Virus record (IMG/VR): IMGVR_UViG_3300035181_001345
Span: 1 to 58,217 of that record
Source of the DNA: a virus
DNA length: 58,217 nt
Strand: one strand, 5' to 3'
Positions 25,739 to 33,772 of this stretch are shown piece after piece. A model generated the notes under the pieces. It was given only the letters and a program-made list of their open reading frames with translations. It was not told the origin of the DNA and ran no database searches. The number at the start of each line of letters is the position of its first letter. Position 1 is the first letter of the stretch. The position numbers were made by a program, and so were the translations under genes.

Positions 25739-25817
25739 AATATCTAATTAATACACATGGTTATCTCCACAGTTAATGAGAAATATTTGTATAAAAACCA
25801 AAATATGTGGGTGTTTT

Positions 25818-25825
25818 CATAAATA
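25818..25825 (+). promoter_or_regulatory. Late promoter CATAAATA upstream of the tail sheath gene
   Basis: CATAAATA 87 bases before the sheath ATG; a short CAATT/AATTG hairpin follows. The rest of the 173-base gap shows nothing else. Confidence 0.5.
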
Positions 25826-25911
25826 CAATTTGAAATAATTGTAGTCCCGTATTGCACACAAACTATACAAAAAATTACAGTTAACAAATGCTTTAATTAA
25901 GGAGATCCATT

Positions 25912-28197
25912 ATGGCTATTTTAGTTTCCCCAGGAGTTTCAGTAAGTATTACTGATCAATCGTTTTTCATTCCAAATACGGCTCCTACTGTTCCATTAAT
26001 ATTTCTTGCAACTGCGGATCAGAAGACACAACCTGATGGTGTAACGCCTGCAGCCGGAACATATGAAAACAACGTTGTTCGGGCAGTCACATCTTTATCA
26101 CAAAGTAGTTCACTTTATGGTATTCCAAAATTTTTAACAGATTCTCAAGGAAATGCACTACATGGAGACACTCGTAATGAGTACGGTGTATTTGCTCTTA
26201 ACCAATTCTTGGGAGTTGCTAATCTTGCATATACAGTCAGAGCAGATGTGAATCTAAATGACAATCAAGCTGATATTATCAATATGTGGGATAAGGCTAT
26301 TCAAGCTGCAGGTGTTACTCTTGAGCAGTTAACAGCAACAAGAATTCAAGAATATAATACAGCAAATCAATTGGTACCAACAAGTGTTGGAGTAGTTAGT
26401 GCATTATCAGCAACTACACCTGGAACCGGTTATGCAAGTAGCCATTATTCTAATGTTCCTCTAGTTGGTGGAACTGGTGTTGGGGCAGTTGCAAATATTA
26501 CAACAGCAGGAGGTGGTGTAACTCAAATAGCTTTGGTTACTGGTGGAACTGGTTATACAACTGGTGACGTATTAACAGCACCATCTATTCCGACAGGAAC
26601 TGGGTTTACTACTACCGTTGCAAATGTTCTAAACTACAAGACTGCTGTTACATCCAGTGAATATCTTTCTGACGCAGCTGCTGCACTAGCTCCTGTGTAT
26701 AAGATGTATTCTTTCAGAAATTTAGAAAGTAAATTTCAAAATGATCAATCTAACTTTACATGTTCAAGTGCTGGTGGATTTACTGGTAGTGGTTTATGTG
26801 TTTACACAAATGGTTATTCTTTGCCAGCTACTGATGGGTATGTTGGATTAAATACTTTTGTACAGAATTGGATATATAGCGGTAATTTAATAGATCTAAC
26901 AAACGGCGGGGCTGGCTTCGTCGATGGTTATTATCCTAATGTTCCTTTAACAACACTGACAGGAACAGGTCATGGCGCTGTCGCAGATTTAACGGTTATT
27001 AATGGAACTGTGATATCTGTTGAGTTTACATCTGCAGATTATGGAACAGGATATACTACTGGTGATACATTGTCAGTTTCTACAGTTAATGTTCCATTAA
27101 GACCTGGCTTCACTACTAACACATTTGTTGTTACATACACTACAAACACAAATAATATGGTTATTCAACCTTCTGAAGTTGCAACTATTCTTCAGTCAGC
27201 AGGAGATATGTTTAAGTTTACAGCTGAGTTTTTAAATGCTACTGCTCTTGGATCGAATGATGCTGCACGTAGAGTTGCAATTGTACAGGCATTAGCAGCT
27301 GCAATTAATAACCCAAATGCTGACTTCCTATCAGATGTGTATGAATACAATTTGATCTTGTGTCCTGGCTATCATGAAGTCGTGGATGAAATGATTTCTC
27401 TGTCGCTTGCTATACATGAAGAAGCATTCGTTATTGGAGACACTCCAATGAACATGAGTCCTGAAGATGTTGTATCATTATGGGCAGATTCTACAACAAG
27501 TACCAGACAACACAGCAATGACACTTCGTATTACTACCCACACTGTTTAGGTACCAATTTAGATGGTGCTAAGGTTTACTGTGCTATGTCTGGAACAGCT
27601 CTTAAAACTTATGCTTATAGTGATAGTGTATCTGAAGTTTGGTTTGCTCCAGCAGGAATAACACGTGGTGTTGTGACTGGTATCGAACAGGTTGGGTATG
27701 TTACAGGCACCCTTGGAACTGCCACAACGTTTGTTCCAACAAACCTAAACCAAGGTCAACGTGACAATCTGTACAAAAACTTCACAAACATAAATCCAGT
27801 TCCAAATTTACCTGGAAGAGGAATTATTATCTTTGGTCAGAAAACTTCACAAAGCGCTGCTAGTGCGTTAGACCGTGTTAACGTGGCTCGTTTAATGAAG
27901 TATATCAGGAGACAGTTACGCAAGAGTACTGTTCCGTTCTTATTTGAACCAAATGATTCAATTACACGAGGCAACGTGAAAGCTATGGTTGATGGTTTCT
28001 TACACAAAATCATGGTCAAGCGTGGTTTATACGACTTCGCGACAATTTGTGACACATCTAATAACACACCTGATGTGATTGATAACAATGAATTGTATAT
28101 TGATATTGCTGTTCAACCTGAGAAATCGATTGAATTCATTTATATTCCAATCGTGATTCGTCCGTCGGGAGCTTCATTGTTTACTAATGTGAGTTAA
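25912..28197 (+). CDS. gp18: Tail sheath protein (T4 gp18-like)
   Basis: The 761-residue protein opens with ILVSPGVSVSITDQSFF, typical of phage sheath proteins, and ends with the conserved handshake region (residues about 620-760: RGIIIFGQKT, RVNVARLMKYIRRQLRK, FLFEPND, VDGFLHKIMVKRGL). T4 gp18 has 659 residues. The extra length lies in the middle (about 165-440), with two Gly-rich modules that share a TGTG-x-GA-V pattern (residues about 185-215 and 330-380) and may be surface domains. The sheath contracts to drive the tube through the host envelope. It has a strong AAGGAG site and a terminator downstream. Confidence 0.93.
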   Translation: MAILVSPGVSVSITDQSFFIPNTAPTVPLIFLATADQKTQPDGVTPAAGTYENNVVRAVTSLSQSSSLYGIPKFLTDSQGNALHGDTRNEYGVFALNQFLGVANLAYTVRADVNLNDNQADIINMWDKAIQAAGVTLEQLTATRIQEYNTANQLVPTSVGVVSALSATTPGTGYASSHYSNVPLVGGTGVGAVANITTAGGGVTQIALVTGGTGYTTGDVLTAPSIPTGTGFTTTVANVLNYKTAVTSSEYLSDAAAALAPVYKMYSFRNLESKFQNDQSNFTCSSAGGFTGSGLCVYTNGYSLPATDGYVGLNTFVQNWIYSGNLIDLTNGGAGFVDGYYPNVPLTTLTGTGHGAVADLTVINGTVISVEFTSADYGTGYTTGDTLSVSTVNVPLRPGFTTNTFVVTYTTNTNNMVIQPSEVATILQSAGDMFKFTAEFLNATALGSNDAARRVAIVQALAAAINNPNADFLSDVYEYNLILCPGYHEVVDEMISLSLAIHEEAFVIGDTPMNMSPEDVVSLWADSTTSTRQHSNDTSYYYPHCLGTNLDGAKVYCAMSGTALKTYAYSDSVSEVWFAPAGITRGVVTGIEQVGYVTGTLGTATTFVPTNLNQGQRDNLYKNFTNINPVPNLPGRGIIIFGQKTSQSAASALDRVNVARLMKYIRRQLRKSTVPFLFEPNDSITRGNVKAMVDGFLHKIMVKRGLYDFATICDTSNNTPDVIDNNELYIDIAVQPEKSIEFIYIPIVIRPSGASLFTNVS

Positions 28198-28220
28198 TGT
28201 TACAGTTCGTGATATTATCA

Positions 28221-28246
28221 AAAGGGGTCTTCGGACCCCTTTTTAT
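28221..28246 (+). terminator. Rho-independent terminator after the sheath gene
   Basis: AAAGGGGTC-TTCG-GACCCCTTT followed by TT: a 9-base stem with a stable TTCG loop. Confidence 0.92.
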
Positions 28247-28265
28247 TTTCAATTAATACGATCAT

Positions 28266-28273
28266 CATAAATA
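28266..28273 (+). promoter_or_regulatory. Late promoter CATAAATA before an HEG
   Basis: CATAAATA 24 bases before the ATG at 28298. Confidence 0.5.
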
Positions 28274-28297
28274 CCTCTGTTAAAATACGGAGAACTT

Positions 28298-29737
28298 ATG
28301 TATGTAAAATTATTACAAGAATTAACACGAATTAATGTAATCACTCAGGTAGGTAAAATTAACCCAAAATATAAAATCTTATTAAATCAAAATCCTCAAA
28401 TTAAACAAGTATTAACCGAACTTACATGTAATATAGTAAATGATTTAACTAACATACGAGAACAGTTATATTGTGTTATTAACAATATCACTTCCAAGAC
28501 AATGTGTAAACAATGTAAGACACAAACAGTTAGATTTATAAATGATGGGAAAAAACGAAATTCATATCATGATTATTGTTCCTTAAAATGTTCAAACAAT
28601 TCTGATGAGGTAAAATTCAAAAAAGAACAAACAAGTTTTGTTAATTGGGGAGTTTCTAACCCATCTAAAACAAAAATAATAAAACAAAAAAAATGTAAAA
28701 CGTCCACACTCCGATATGGAGTTAACTATCCATGGCAACAAGGAAAACAAATTGACTTACTTAATGATGCTTCATGGTTGTATCTAACACATCACACTCA
28801 ACAAAGGACACTAACAGAGATCGCCGCGATAGTTGGAGTAGATGTCAGTATTGTGTCAACATATATGAAAAGGCACAATATTGAAATTAAGAATTTTTCA
28901 AGAAGTAGTGGAGAAAAAGAAATTGCTGAATTTTTAATTGAACACAATATACAGTTTAAAACAAATACAAGATCTATTATTTCTCCATTAGAATTGGATA
29001 TATACATCCCCTCATTTAATTTAGCTATAGAATATTGTGGAGTGTATTGGCATTCTGATGTTTACAAAGATAAACAGTATCATTCAAATAAACACAATTT
29101 ATGTAAAAATCTAAATATACAACTTCTTACCATTTTTGAGGATGAGTGGTTATTTAGAAAAGACCAAGTTAAAAGAAAAATATTACACTTACTTAATTTG
29201 AGTGAAAAAACTACATATGCTAGAAAATGTTCCATCAAAACGATAACAACACATGAAAAGAGAGAATTTTTTGAAAAAAATCACATCCAGGGCAATGGTC
29301 CAGGTTCTATAAATTTAGCACTACATTATGATAATGTCATTGTTGCAGTAATGTCCTTTATTTCCAGGGATGAATGTTACTATCTTAACAGGTATGCAAC
29401 CACTCATACCATAATTGGAGGTTTTGACAAATTATTTAAACACTTTGTTAAAAACATCAAAAATTCTAACATTCCAGTAATCAGCTTCGCTGATGCTCGT
29501 TGGAGTGTTGGAAAGATGTATGAACGTTGTGGGTGGAAGTTTGTTGAAGTCATTCCACCGGATTACACATATTCACTAGATGGACTTAACAGAATACATA
29601 AATTCAATTTCAGAAGGAAGTTTTTAGAAAAACGACTCAACCATTTTGATACTAATCTAAGCGAGAAACAAAACTGTAACAATAATGGAGTTATTAGGGT
29701 GTGGGATTGTGGGAAGTATAAATTCGTGTATGAATAA
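28298..29737 (+). CDS. Homing endonuclease, zinc finger + Vsr/EDxHD nuclease + acetyltransferase-like C-terminus
   Basis: The 479-residue protein has a Cys finger (CKQCKT, then YCSLKC; residues about 68-101), short SxTLRYGV-type repeats, a helix-turn-helix word (TEIAAIVGVDVSIVSTYM), the nuclease core LELDIYIPSFNLAIEYCGVY with WHSD (about 228-252), and a C-terminal GNAT-like domain (NHIQGNGPGSI, GGFDKLFKHF, FADARWSVGKMYERCGW, PDYTYS). It lies between sheath and tube genes, with its own terminator-promoter boundary. It is closely related to the HEGs at 33732 and 53739. The ATG has a CGGAG site. Confidence 0.82.
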   Translation: MYVKLLQELTRINVITQVGKINPKYKILLNQNPQIKQVLTELTCNIVNDLTNIREQLYCVINNITSKTMCKQCKTQTVRFINDGKKRNSYHDYCSLKCSNNSDEVKFKKEQTSFVNWGVSNPSKTKIIKQKKCKTSTLRYGVNYPWQQGKQIDLLNDASWLYLTHHTQQRTLTEIAAIVGVDVSIVSTYMKRHNIEIKNFSRSSGEKEIAEFLIEHNIQFKTNTRSIISPLELDIYIPSFNLAIEYCGVYWHSDVYKDKQYHSNKHNLCKNLNIQLLTIFEDEWLFRKDQVKRKILHLLNLSEKTTYARKCSIKTITTHEKREFFEKNHIQGNGPGSINLALHYDNVIVAVMSFISRDECYYLNRYATTHTIIGGFDKLFKHFVKNIKNSNIPVISFADARWSVGKMYERCGWKFVEVIPPDYTYSLDGLNRIHKFNFRRKFLEKRLNHFDTNLSEKQNCNNNGVIRVWDCGKYKFVYE

Positions 29738-29741
29738 ACTC

Positions 29742-29762
29742 AAGAAAAGCGTACTTTTCTTT
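29742..29762 (+). terminator. Terminator-like hairpin after an HEG
   Basis: AAGAAAAG-CGTA-CTTTTCTT, an 8-base A/T-rich stem with T-rich right arm. Confidence 0.55.
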
Positions 29763-29770
29763 GTTGTGCA

Positions 29771-29778
29771 CATAAATA
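29771..29778 (+). promoter_or_regulatory. Late promoter CATAAATA for the tail tube gene
   Basis: CATAAATA 40 bases before the gp19 ATG; ACAGGAG is the ribosome site. Confidence 0.5.
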
Positions 29779-29817
29779 CTTTAAACACATTTTATTGATT
29801 TTTAACAGGAGCAAATT

Positions 29818-30426
29818 ATGGCTACAATTAATGATTTTGGTATTCCTATTGGTGGTGCTGGACCAGCAGGTATTCTTCATCCAAAACACAAGGACCGCTG
29901 GCGTATCACCTTTAAGGACATGTATGGAACAACATCATCTCCTTTATCTTATCAAGTTGTTAAGTTTAATAGACCAACGTTAACATTTGATGAAATTGAA
30001 TTGCATCGTTACAACTCAGTAGCATGGGTAGCTGGAAAGCATAAATGGAATGAATGCACAGTTACATTTGAAGATGACATAACTGGAACCGCTTCTCAGG
30101 TAGTGCAAAATCAATTAACTGGTCAAAAACGCATTATTGCAAATGATGATGGTGCCGATGGACAATTTTTACCAGCAACAGCAACTGGAAGTATGTATAA
30201 ATTCACTGCTACTATTGAAATGTTGGATGGTAACCAAGGTGTTGTCGAAACATGGACATTACAAGGAGCTTGGATTAAAGAAGTAAACTACGGTGAACTT
30301 GATTATAATGCAAATGAAAAGGTAGAAATTACTACTACGTTAAGATACGATCATGCTGTCCAAGAAATTAATGGAACAACCAGCAACATTGAGAGTACTA
30401 ACGCTACAGGCAGTTCGAGTTTATAA
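29818..30426 (+). CDS. gp19: Tail tube protein (T4 gp19-like)
   Basis: A 202-residue protein of tail-tube fold, compared with 163 in T4 gp19. Features include the N-terminal HKDRWRITFKDM strand, VVKFNRPTLTFDEIELHRYN, the WNECTVTFEDD strand, and the C-terminal WTLQGAWIKEVNYGELDYN with EITTTLRYDHA. Hexamers stack to form the inner tube through which DNA passes. It follows the sheath gene as in T4 (18, then 19), apart from the HEG between them. Clear terminator downstream. Confidence 0.9.
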   Translation: MATINDFGIPIGGAGPAGILHPKHKDRWRITFKDMYGTTSSPLSYQVVKFNRPTLTFDEIELHRYNSVAWVAGKHKWNECTVTFEDDITGTASQVVQNQLTGQKRIIANDDGADGQFLPATATGSMYKFTATIEMLDGNQGVVETWTLQGAWIKEVNYGELDYNANEKVEITTTLRYDHAVQEINGTTSNIESTNATGSSSL

Positions 30427-30441
30427 TCAGCATAACTCAAC

Positions 30442-30471
30442 AAAAAGACCACTCATTGAGTGGTCTTTTTT
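30442..30471 (+). terminator. Rho-independent terminator after the tube gene
   Basis: AAAAAGACCACT-CATTG-AGTGGTCTTTTT: a 12-base stem with a T run. Confidence 0.9.
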
Positions 30472-30486
30472 CTTTTGTACAGTATT

Positions 30487-30494
30487 GATAAATA
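30487..30494 (+). promoter_or_regulatory. Late promoter GATAAATA
   Basis: GATAAATA 28 bases before ATG 30522. Confidence 0.5.
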
Positions 30495-30521
30495 ATCAAT
30501 ACTTATAAGATAAACCTTATT

Positions 30522-31916
30522 ATGGCAACAACAGATCAAACATCTAAAACTCAACTTTTTATGACCCCATATGCTACAGACATATCGGATTCGTTTACTC
30601 CCAAATCGAAATTTCTTTTTGCGGTAGCATTCTATATAAACGAACCATTTCAACAGTATTTTGGAGGTGTTAAGTCCATTGGATCATTGGTTTACAAATT
30701 CGAACGCCCTAAAATAGAAATAGAGCATGAGGATGTAAATTTGTATAACTTTAAAACTCAAGTTCCAAAACAAGTTAAATACAATCCTGTAAGCATGTCT
30801 GTTCATGATGATAAGGGATCCAATTCTATGGGAACATTGGTTCATTATGTTAGAAGTTTAAGTCCGATATTTAATATTAGTGGTTCAGCTGGAACCACTC
30901 CCAATTATGAAAATGTTTCTTCAGGCCTCGATTTTTCAATTGGATCAGCACCAAGTGACTCAAATTTCTCTTCTGCTAGTTTTGGTACTCTACAACAGAG
31001 TCCATTTAGTGGTTTTTTTCTGAATGAGAATGGAAGCCCTATTGAAAACATGACATCAATATTCAGCAAAATTCAAGTATTCCACTTATTTGATGCTAAT
31101 CAGTATATGGATGTATATAGTTTTTTCAATCCTAAAATTACGAATATTGCCTTTGATGAACTTAATATGACTGAAAGTGCTACAAACTCAATCACATTTG
31201 AGTTTGTATATGATGGAATGTACATTGAACCACACAAATCAACTACAGATTCGAGTGAGCTTACAGCTCTTAGTGAGATATGTCCAGGGATGGTATATAA
31301 TCTCGGATTTCCAGTACAAGATTTAAGTACTAATAACTCAGCTGGTAATAATACAAGTAGTACTCAACAAGCAGTAACCTCTTCAACACTATTAAATAAC
31401 TCTACTAGTTTAAATACGTTTGTATCTAATAACGTGGCCGAAACAAAAAAGATGTCTGATGCTGTCATATCATCTACTCAAGCTGGTGTTGGGTTATCAG
31501 GTATTGGATCCTCCACAAACAATACAACAATTATGGCTGCTGCTGTTAGTAAAACCATGAATTCACAAACATTACCTGTTCAAGCTGGTGTTGGGTTATC
31601 AGGTATTGGATCCTCCACAAACAATACAACAAGTATGGCTGCTGTTGTTAGTAAAACCATGAATTCACAAACATCATCTGCTAATTTAAGCAAAATTGCT
31701 AGTACTATGTCGATTACGTCTATAGTAAAAACTGCAACCTCAAACAATAAATCTTATTCACCAATACACAACATAAATGTTAATTCACTACTACAACCCA
31801 CCAATATCGAAAACGTTATTAAAAACACGGCAGTGAAGATAGTTAATTCAGAAATTAAATCAGTTGTTAACAGTGTGGTTAAAAGTACGTCAGGAATGTT
31901 TAAAACTAAATTATGA
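30522..31916 (+). CDS. Tail-tube-fold protein, gp19/gp54 paralogue with Ser/Thr/Asn-rich tail
   Basis: The first 270 residues resemble a tail tube fold: KSKFLFAVAFYI, VYKFERPKIEIEHEDVNLYN, VKYNPVSMSVHDD and, near residue 227, ITFEFVYDGMYIE. Compared with the gp19 next door it has a longer loop. T4 uses gp54 as a tube-fold cap on the baseplate, so a baseplate-tube junction role is likely. The remaining 190 residues are rich in Ser, Thr and Asn and contain a 34-residue tandem repeat (QAGVGLSGIGSSTNN). Its stop overlaps the gp4 start as ATGA. It could instead be a second tube or a terminator protein. Confidence 0.65.
   Translation: MATTDQTSKTQLFMTPYATDISDSFTPKSKFLFAVAFYINEPFQQYFGGVKSIGSLVYKFERPKIEIEHEDVNLYNFKTQVPKQVKYNPVSMSVHDDKGSNSMGTLVHYVRSLSPIFNISGSAGTTPNYENVSSGLDFSIGSAPSDSNFSSASFGTLQQSPFSGFFLNENGSPIENMTSIFSKIQVFHLFDANQYMDVYSFFNPKITNIAFDELNMTESATNSITFEFVYDGMYIEPHKSTTDSSELTALSEICPGMVYNLGFPVQDLSTNNSAGNNTSSTQQAVTSSTLLNNSTSLNTFVSNNVAETKKMSDAVISSTQAGVGLSGIGSSTNNTTIMAAAVSKTMNSQTLPVQAGVGLSGIGSSTNNTTSMAAVVSKTMNSQTSSANLSKIASTMSITSIVKTATSNNKSYSPIHNINVNSLLQPTNIENVIKNTAVKIVNSEIKSVVNSVVKSTSGMFKTKL
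31479..31673 (+). repeat. Tandem direct repeat, copies 31479-31571 and 31581-31673
   Basis: Two 93-base copies with only a few differences, at a 102-base period (34 codons), each starting CAAGCTGGTGTTGGGTTATC. The near identity indicates a recent duplication. Confidence 0.88.
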
Positions 31917-32362
31917 AAGATCCAGCTCCTAAAAAGCAACGAACATATCTACAGGGGTTATATAAACCACAACATCCTGAAAAATATATTGGAGATGTTA
32001 ATAAGATTACGTACAGATCTTCTTGGGAATTAAAATTCAATAAATTCTTAGATAATAATCCAAATATTACTTATTGGGGTTCTGAAGTTATAGCGATTCC
32101 TTATATTAAATGTACTGATCAGAAGGTTCATAATTACTTTCCTGATTATTTTATTGTATTTAAAGATAAAAATGGTCAAGAGCATAAAGAGTTAATTGAA
32201 ATTAAGCCGGCAAGTCAAACTAAACTTACAAAACGATCAAACCTTTACGAACAAATAACATATGCTATTAATGTGGCAAAATGGGAAAGTGCAAAACGAT
32301 GGTGTGATCATAATGGAGTAGTGTTTCGTATCCTCACTGAGAAAGAACTCTTCACAAATTAA
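31913..32362 (+). CDS. gp4: Head completion protein (T4 gp4-like, TnsA-type endonuclease fold)
   Basis: At 149 residues it equals T4 gp4 (150). Typical words are YKPQHPEKYIGDVNKITYRS, SWELKFNKFLDNNP, the acidic FPDYFIV (Asp of a PD-(D/E)XK core) and LIEIKP (Glu-x-Lys). The fold is that of TnsA/restriction-type nucleases. In T4 gp4 is needed to finish heads after packaging, perhaps by trimming DNA. It starts at the ATGA overlap with the preceding gene and lies just before the terminase genes. Confidence 0.88.
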   Translation: MKDPAPKKQRTYLQGLYKPQHPEKYIGDVNKITYRSSWELKFNKFLDNNPNITYWGSEVIAIPYIKCTDQKVHNYFPDYFIVFKDKNGQEHKELIEIKPASQTKLTKRSNLYEQITYAINVAKWESAKRWCDHNGVVFRILTEKELFTN

Positions 32363-32364
32363 GG

Positions 32365-32372
32365 TATAAATA
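32365..32372 (+). promoter_or_regulatory. Late promoter TATAAATA for gp16
   Basis: Exact TATAAATA, 28 bases before ATG 32400. A CGAAACA/TGTTTTG stem leaves the AAGAGG ribosome site in an open loop. Confidence 0.7.
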
Positions 32373-32399
32373 CGAAACATTTGCAAGAGGTGTTTTGTA

Positions 32400-32822
32400 A
32401 TGAAAACAATCATTGAAACGAAAACAGTTGAACATCCCCTAGAAGCTATATTTGGAATTGAACGAGGTACTACTGAAATTACAGTAGAGCAAGTTCAAAC
32501 AGATATGGTTGTTATCGATTCTTACGATGAGAAGGATAGGGAAATTGAAGGTCAGTTTCAAGAAGTATATGATGCTGCTATGACGTCTTTTGCAGACCAA
32601 GCTGGATTGTTAACACAGTCAGACCCAAAGTATAGTGCACGTAATATGGAAGTAGCTAACGCTTTTTTGAATACAGCTTTGTCAGCGGCAAAGGAGAAGG
32701 CTGCACTAAAAATTGCAAAAGAGAAAAATTCAAAAGAGTCAGGACCTAAAACAGTCAATAATAATTTAATAATGGACAGAAATGAGTTATTAAAAATGTT
32801 GAAAGACTCAACTGTCAAATGA
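32400..32822 (+). CDS. gp16: Terminase small subunit (T4 gp16-like)
   Basis: A 140-residue helical protein just upstream of the large terminase, as in T4 (gp16, 164 residues). The central part, QEVYDAAMTSFADQAG followed by PKYSARNMEVANAFLNTAL, matches the oligomerisation helices of the gp16 family. It forms a ring that recognises DNA and stimulates the gp17 ATPase. A good late promoter precedes it. Confidence 0.85.
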   Translation: MKTIIETKTVEHPLEAIFGIERGTTEITVEQVQTDMVVIDSYDEKDREIEGQFQEVYDAAMTSFADQAGLLTQSDPKYSARNMEVANAFLNTALSAAKEKAALKIAKEKNSKESGPKTVNNNLIMDRNELLKMLKDSTVK

Positions 32823-32874
32823 TACCCCTTTATTTTACACAATAAATAGAACAAAATGATGGGGTTTGGGGTAT
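32822..32874 (+). promoter_or_regulatory. Hairpin pairing across the terL ribosome site, late promoter in its loop
   Basis: ATACCCC (32822-32828) pairs perfectly with GGGGTAT (32868-32874), which covers the ribosome site and the first two bases of the terL ATG. The loop contains AATAAATA at 32841-32848. A transcript beginning about six bases after this box lacks the left arm and leaves the start open. Confidence 0.6.
32841..32848 (+). promoter_or_regulatory. Late promoter AATAAATA for terL
   Basis: One base from consensus, 25 bases before ATG 32873, in the loop of the hairpin above. Confidence 0.55.
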
Positions 32875-33772
32875 GGCTAGAAAAAATCCGTATATAAAAA
32901 GAGCTCATGAACTTGTTGAATATTCTAACGATCAAGTTCATGAATTATTGAGATGTTCTGTTGACCCTGTATATTTCATTAAACATTATGTAAAAATTCA
33001 ACATCCTGTGAAGGGTATCGTTCCATTCAATCTATATCCATATCAAGAACAGTTAATCAATAGTTATAATGGAAATCGACTCAATATAGTATTATCAGCA
33101 AGACAGACAGGTAAATCTGTAACTTCAGCAGCATATCTTTTGTGGTTTGCTATTTTTCATGAAGATAAAACTATATTGATAGTGTCAAATAAAAACAGTA
33201 ATGCCATGGAAATGATATCAAGAGCTAGAACAGCTTACGAAAATCTACCCCAGTGGTTAAAGCCGGGAGTTGCTGATGATGAATGGAATAAACACAGTAT
33301 AGGTTTTGATAATGGGAGCCGTATTATATCTCAAGCAACCACAGAAGATTCTGGTCGTGGTATGTCAATCTCATTATTGTATTGCGATGAGTTTGCTTTC
33401 GTACCTCCAAACATTCAAGAATTGTTCTGGACTTCTATTTCACCAACACTGTCAACAGGTGGTGCATGTATCATAACATCAACCCCAAATGGGGACTCAA
33501 ACCTCTTTGCACAACTATGGAGAGGTGCAGAGTTGGACATAAATGGATTTGTTTCAACTTGGATTAAGTGGAATGAACCACCTGGACGAGACGAGGAATT
33601 CAAAAGAACAGAAACAGCGAAAATTGGTGAGCTCAAATGGTTGCAAGAATACGAGTGTTGCAGTATAAATACGATTATAGAAATACAGGATGTGCAAGGA
33701 AATACAAAAACTTGTACTATTGGAGAATTATATGAATTGTTGTCAACATCAACCCACACTGGAACTAGCTAA
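32873..33772 (+). CDS. gp17: Terminase large subunit, N-terminal half fused to split intein N (T4 gp17-like)
   Basis: Residues 1-261 are the ATPase half of a T4-like terminase: Walker A SARQTGKS (75-82), Walker B LLYCDEF with Asp172-Glu173, and the coupling motif ITSTPNG (about 201-207). At residue 262 the terminase sequence breaks after QEYE and an intein starts with Cys-Cys-Ser-Ile-Asn-Thr (C1, then Thr6 of block A). The intein part is only 38 residues and ends at TGA/TAG in 33770-33772. The protein must be joined to the product of 35260-36432 by protein trans-splicing to make a full terminase of about 536 residues (T4 gp17 has 610). The packaging motor translocates DNA into the head. Confidence 0.92.
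   Translation: MARKNPYIKRAHELVEYSNDQVHELLRCSVDPVYFIKHYVKIQHPVKGIVPFNLYPYQEQLINSYNGNRLNIVLSARQTGKSVTSAAYLLWFAIFHEDKTILIVSNKNSNAMEMISRARTAYENLPQWLKPGVADDEWNKHSIGFDNGSRIISQATTEDSGRGMSISLLYCDEFAFVPPNIQELFWTSISPTLSTGGACIITSTPNGDSNLFAQLWRGAELDINGFVSTWIKWNEPPGRDEEFKRTETAKIGELKWLQEYECCSINTIIEIQDVQGNTKTCTIGELYELLSTSTHTGTS
33656..33769 (+). other. Split intein, N fragment (38 aa), AceL-TerL type
   Basis: It starts at the Cys codon 33656-33658. CCSINTIIEIQD fits intein block A (Cys1, Asn/Asp5, Thr6), and KTCTIGELYELL resembles the end of the short N fragment of the AceL-TerL intein (known length 25 residues). No block B is present, so the break falls between blocks A and B, an atypical place. Confidence 0.88.
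33664..33671 (+). promoter_or_regulatory. Late promoter TATAAATA inside the intein N coding region
   Basis: Exact TATAAATA within the intein codons, 61 bases before the likely HEG start at 33732. It could drive the HEG and the terL C half. Confidence 0.5.
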
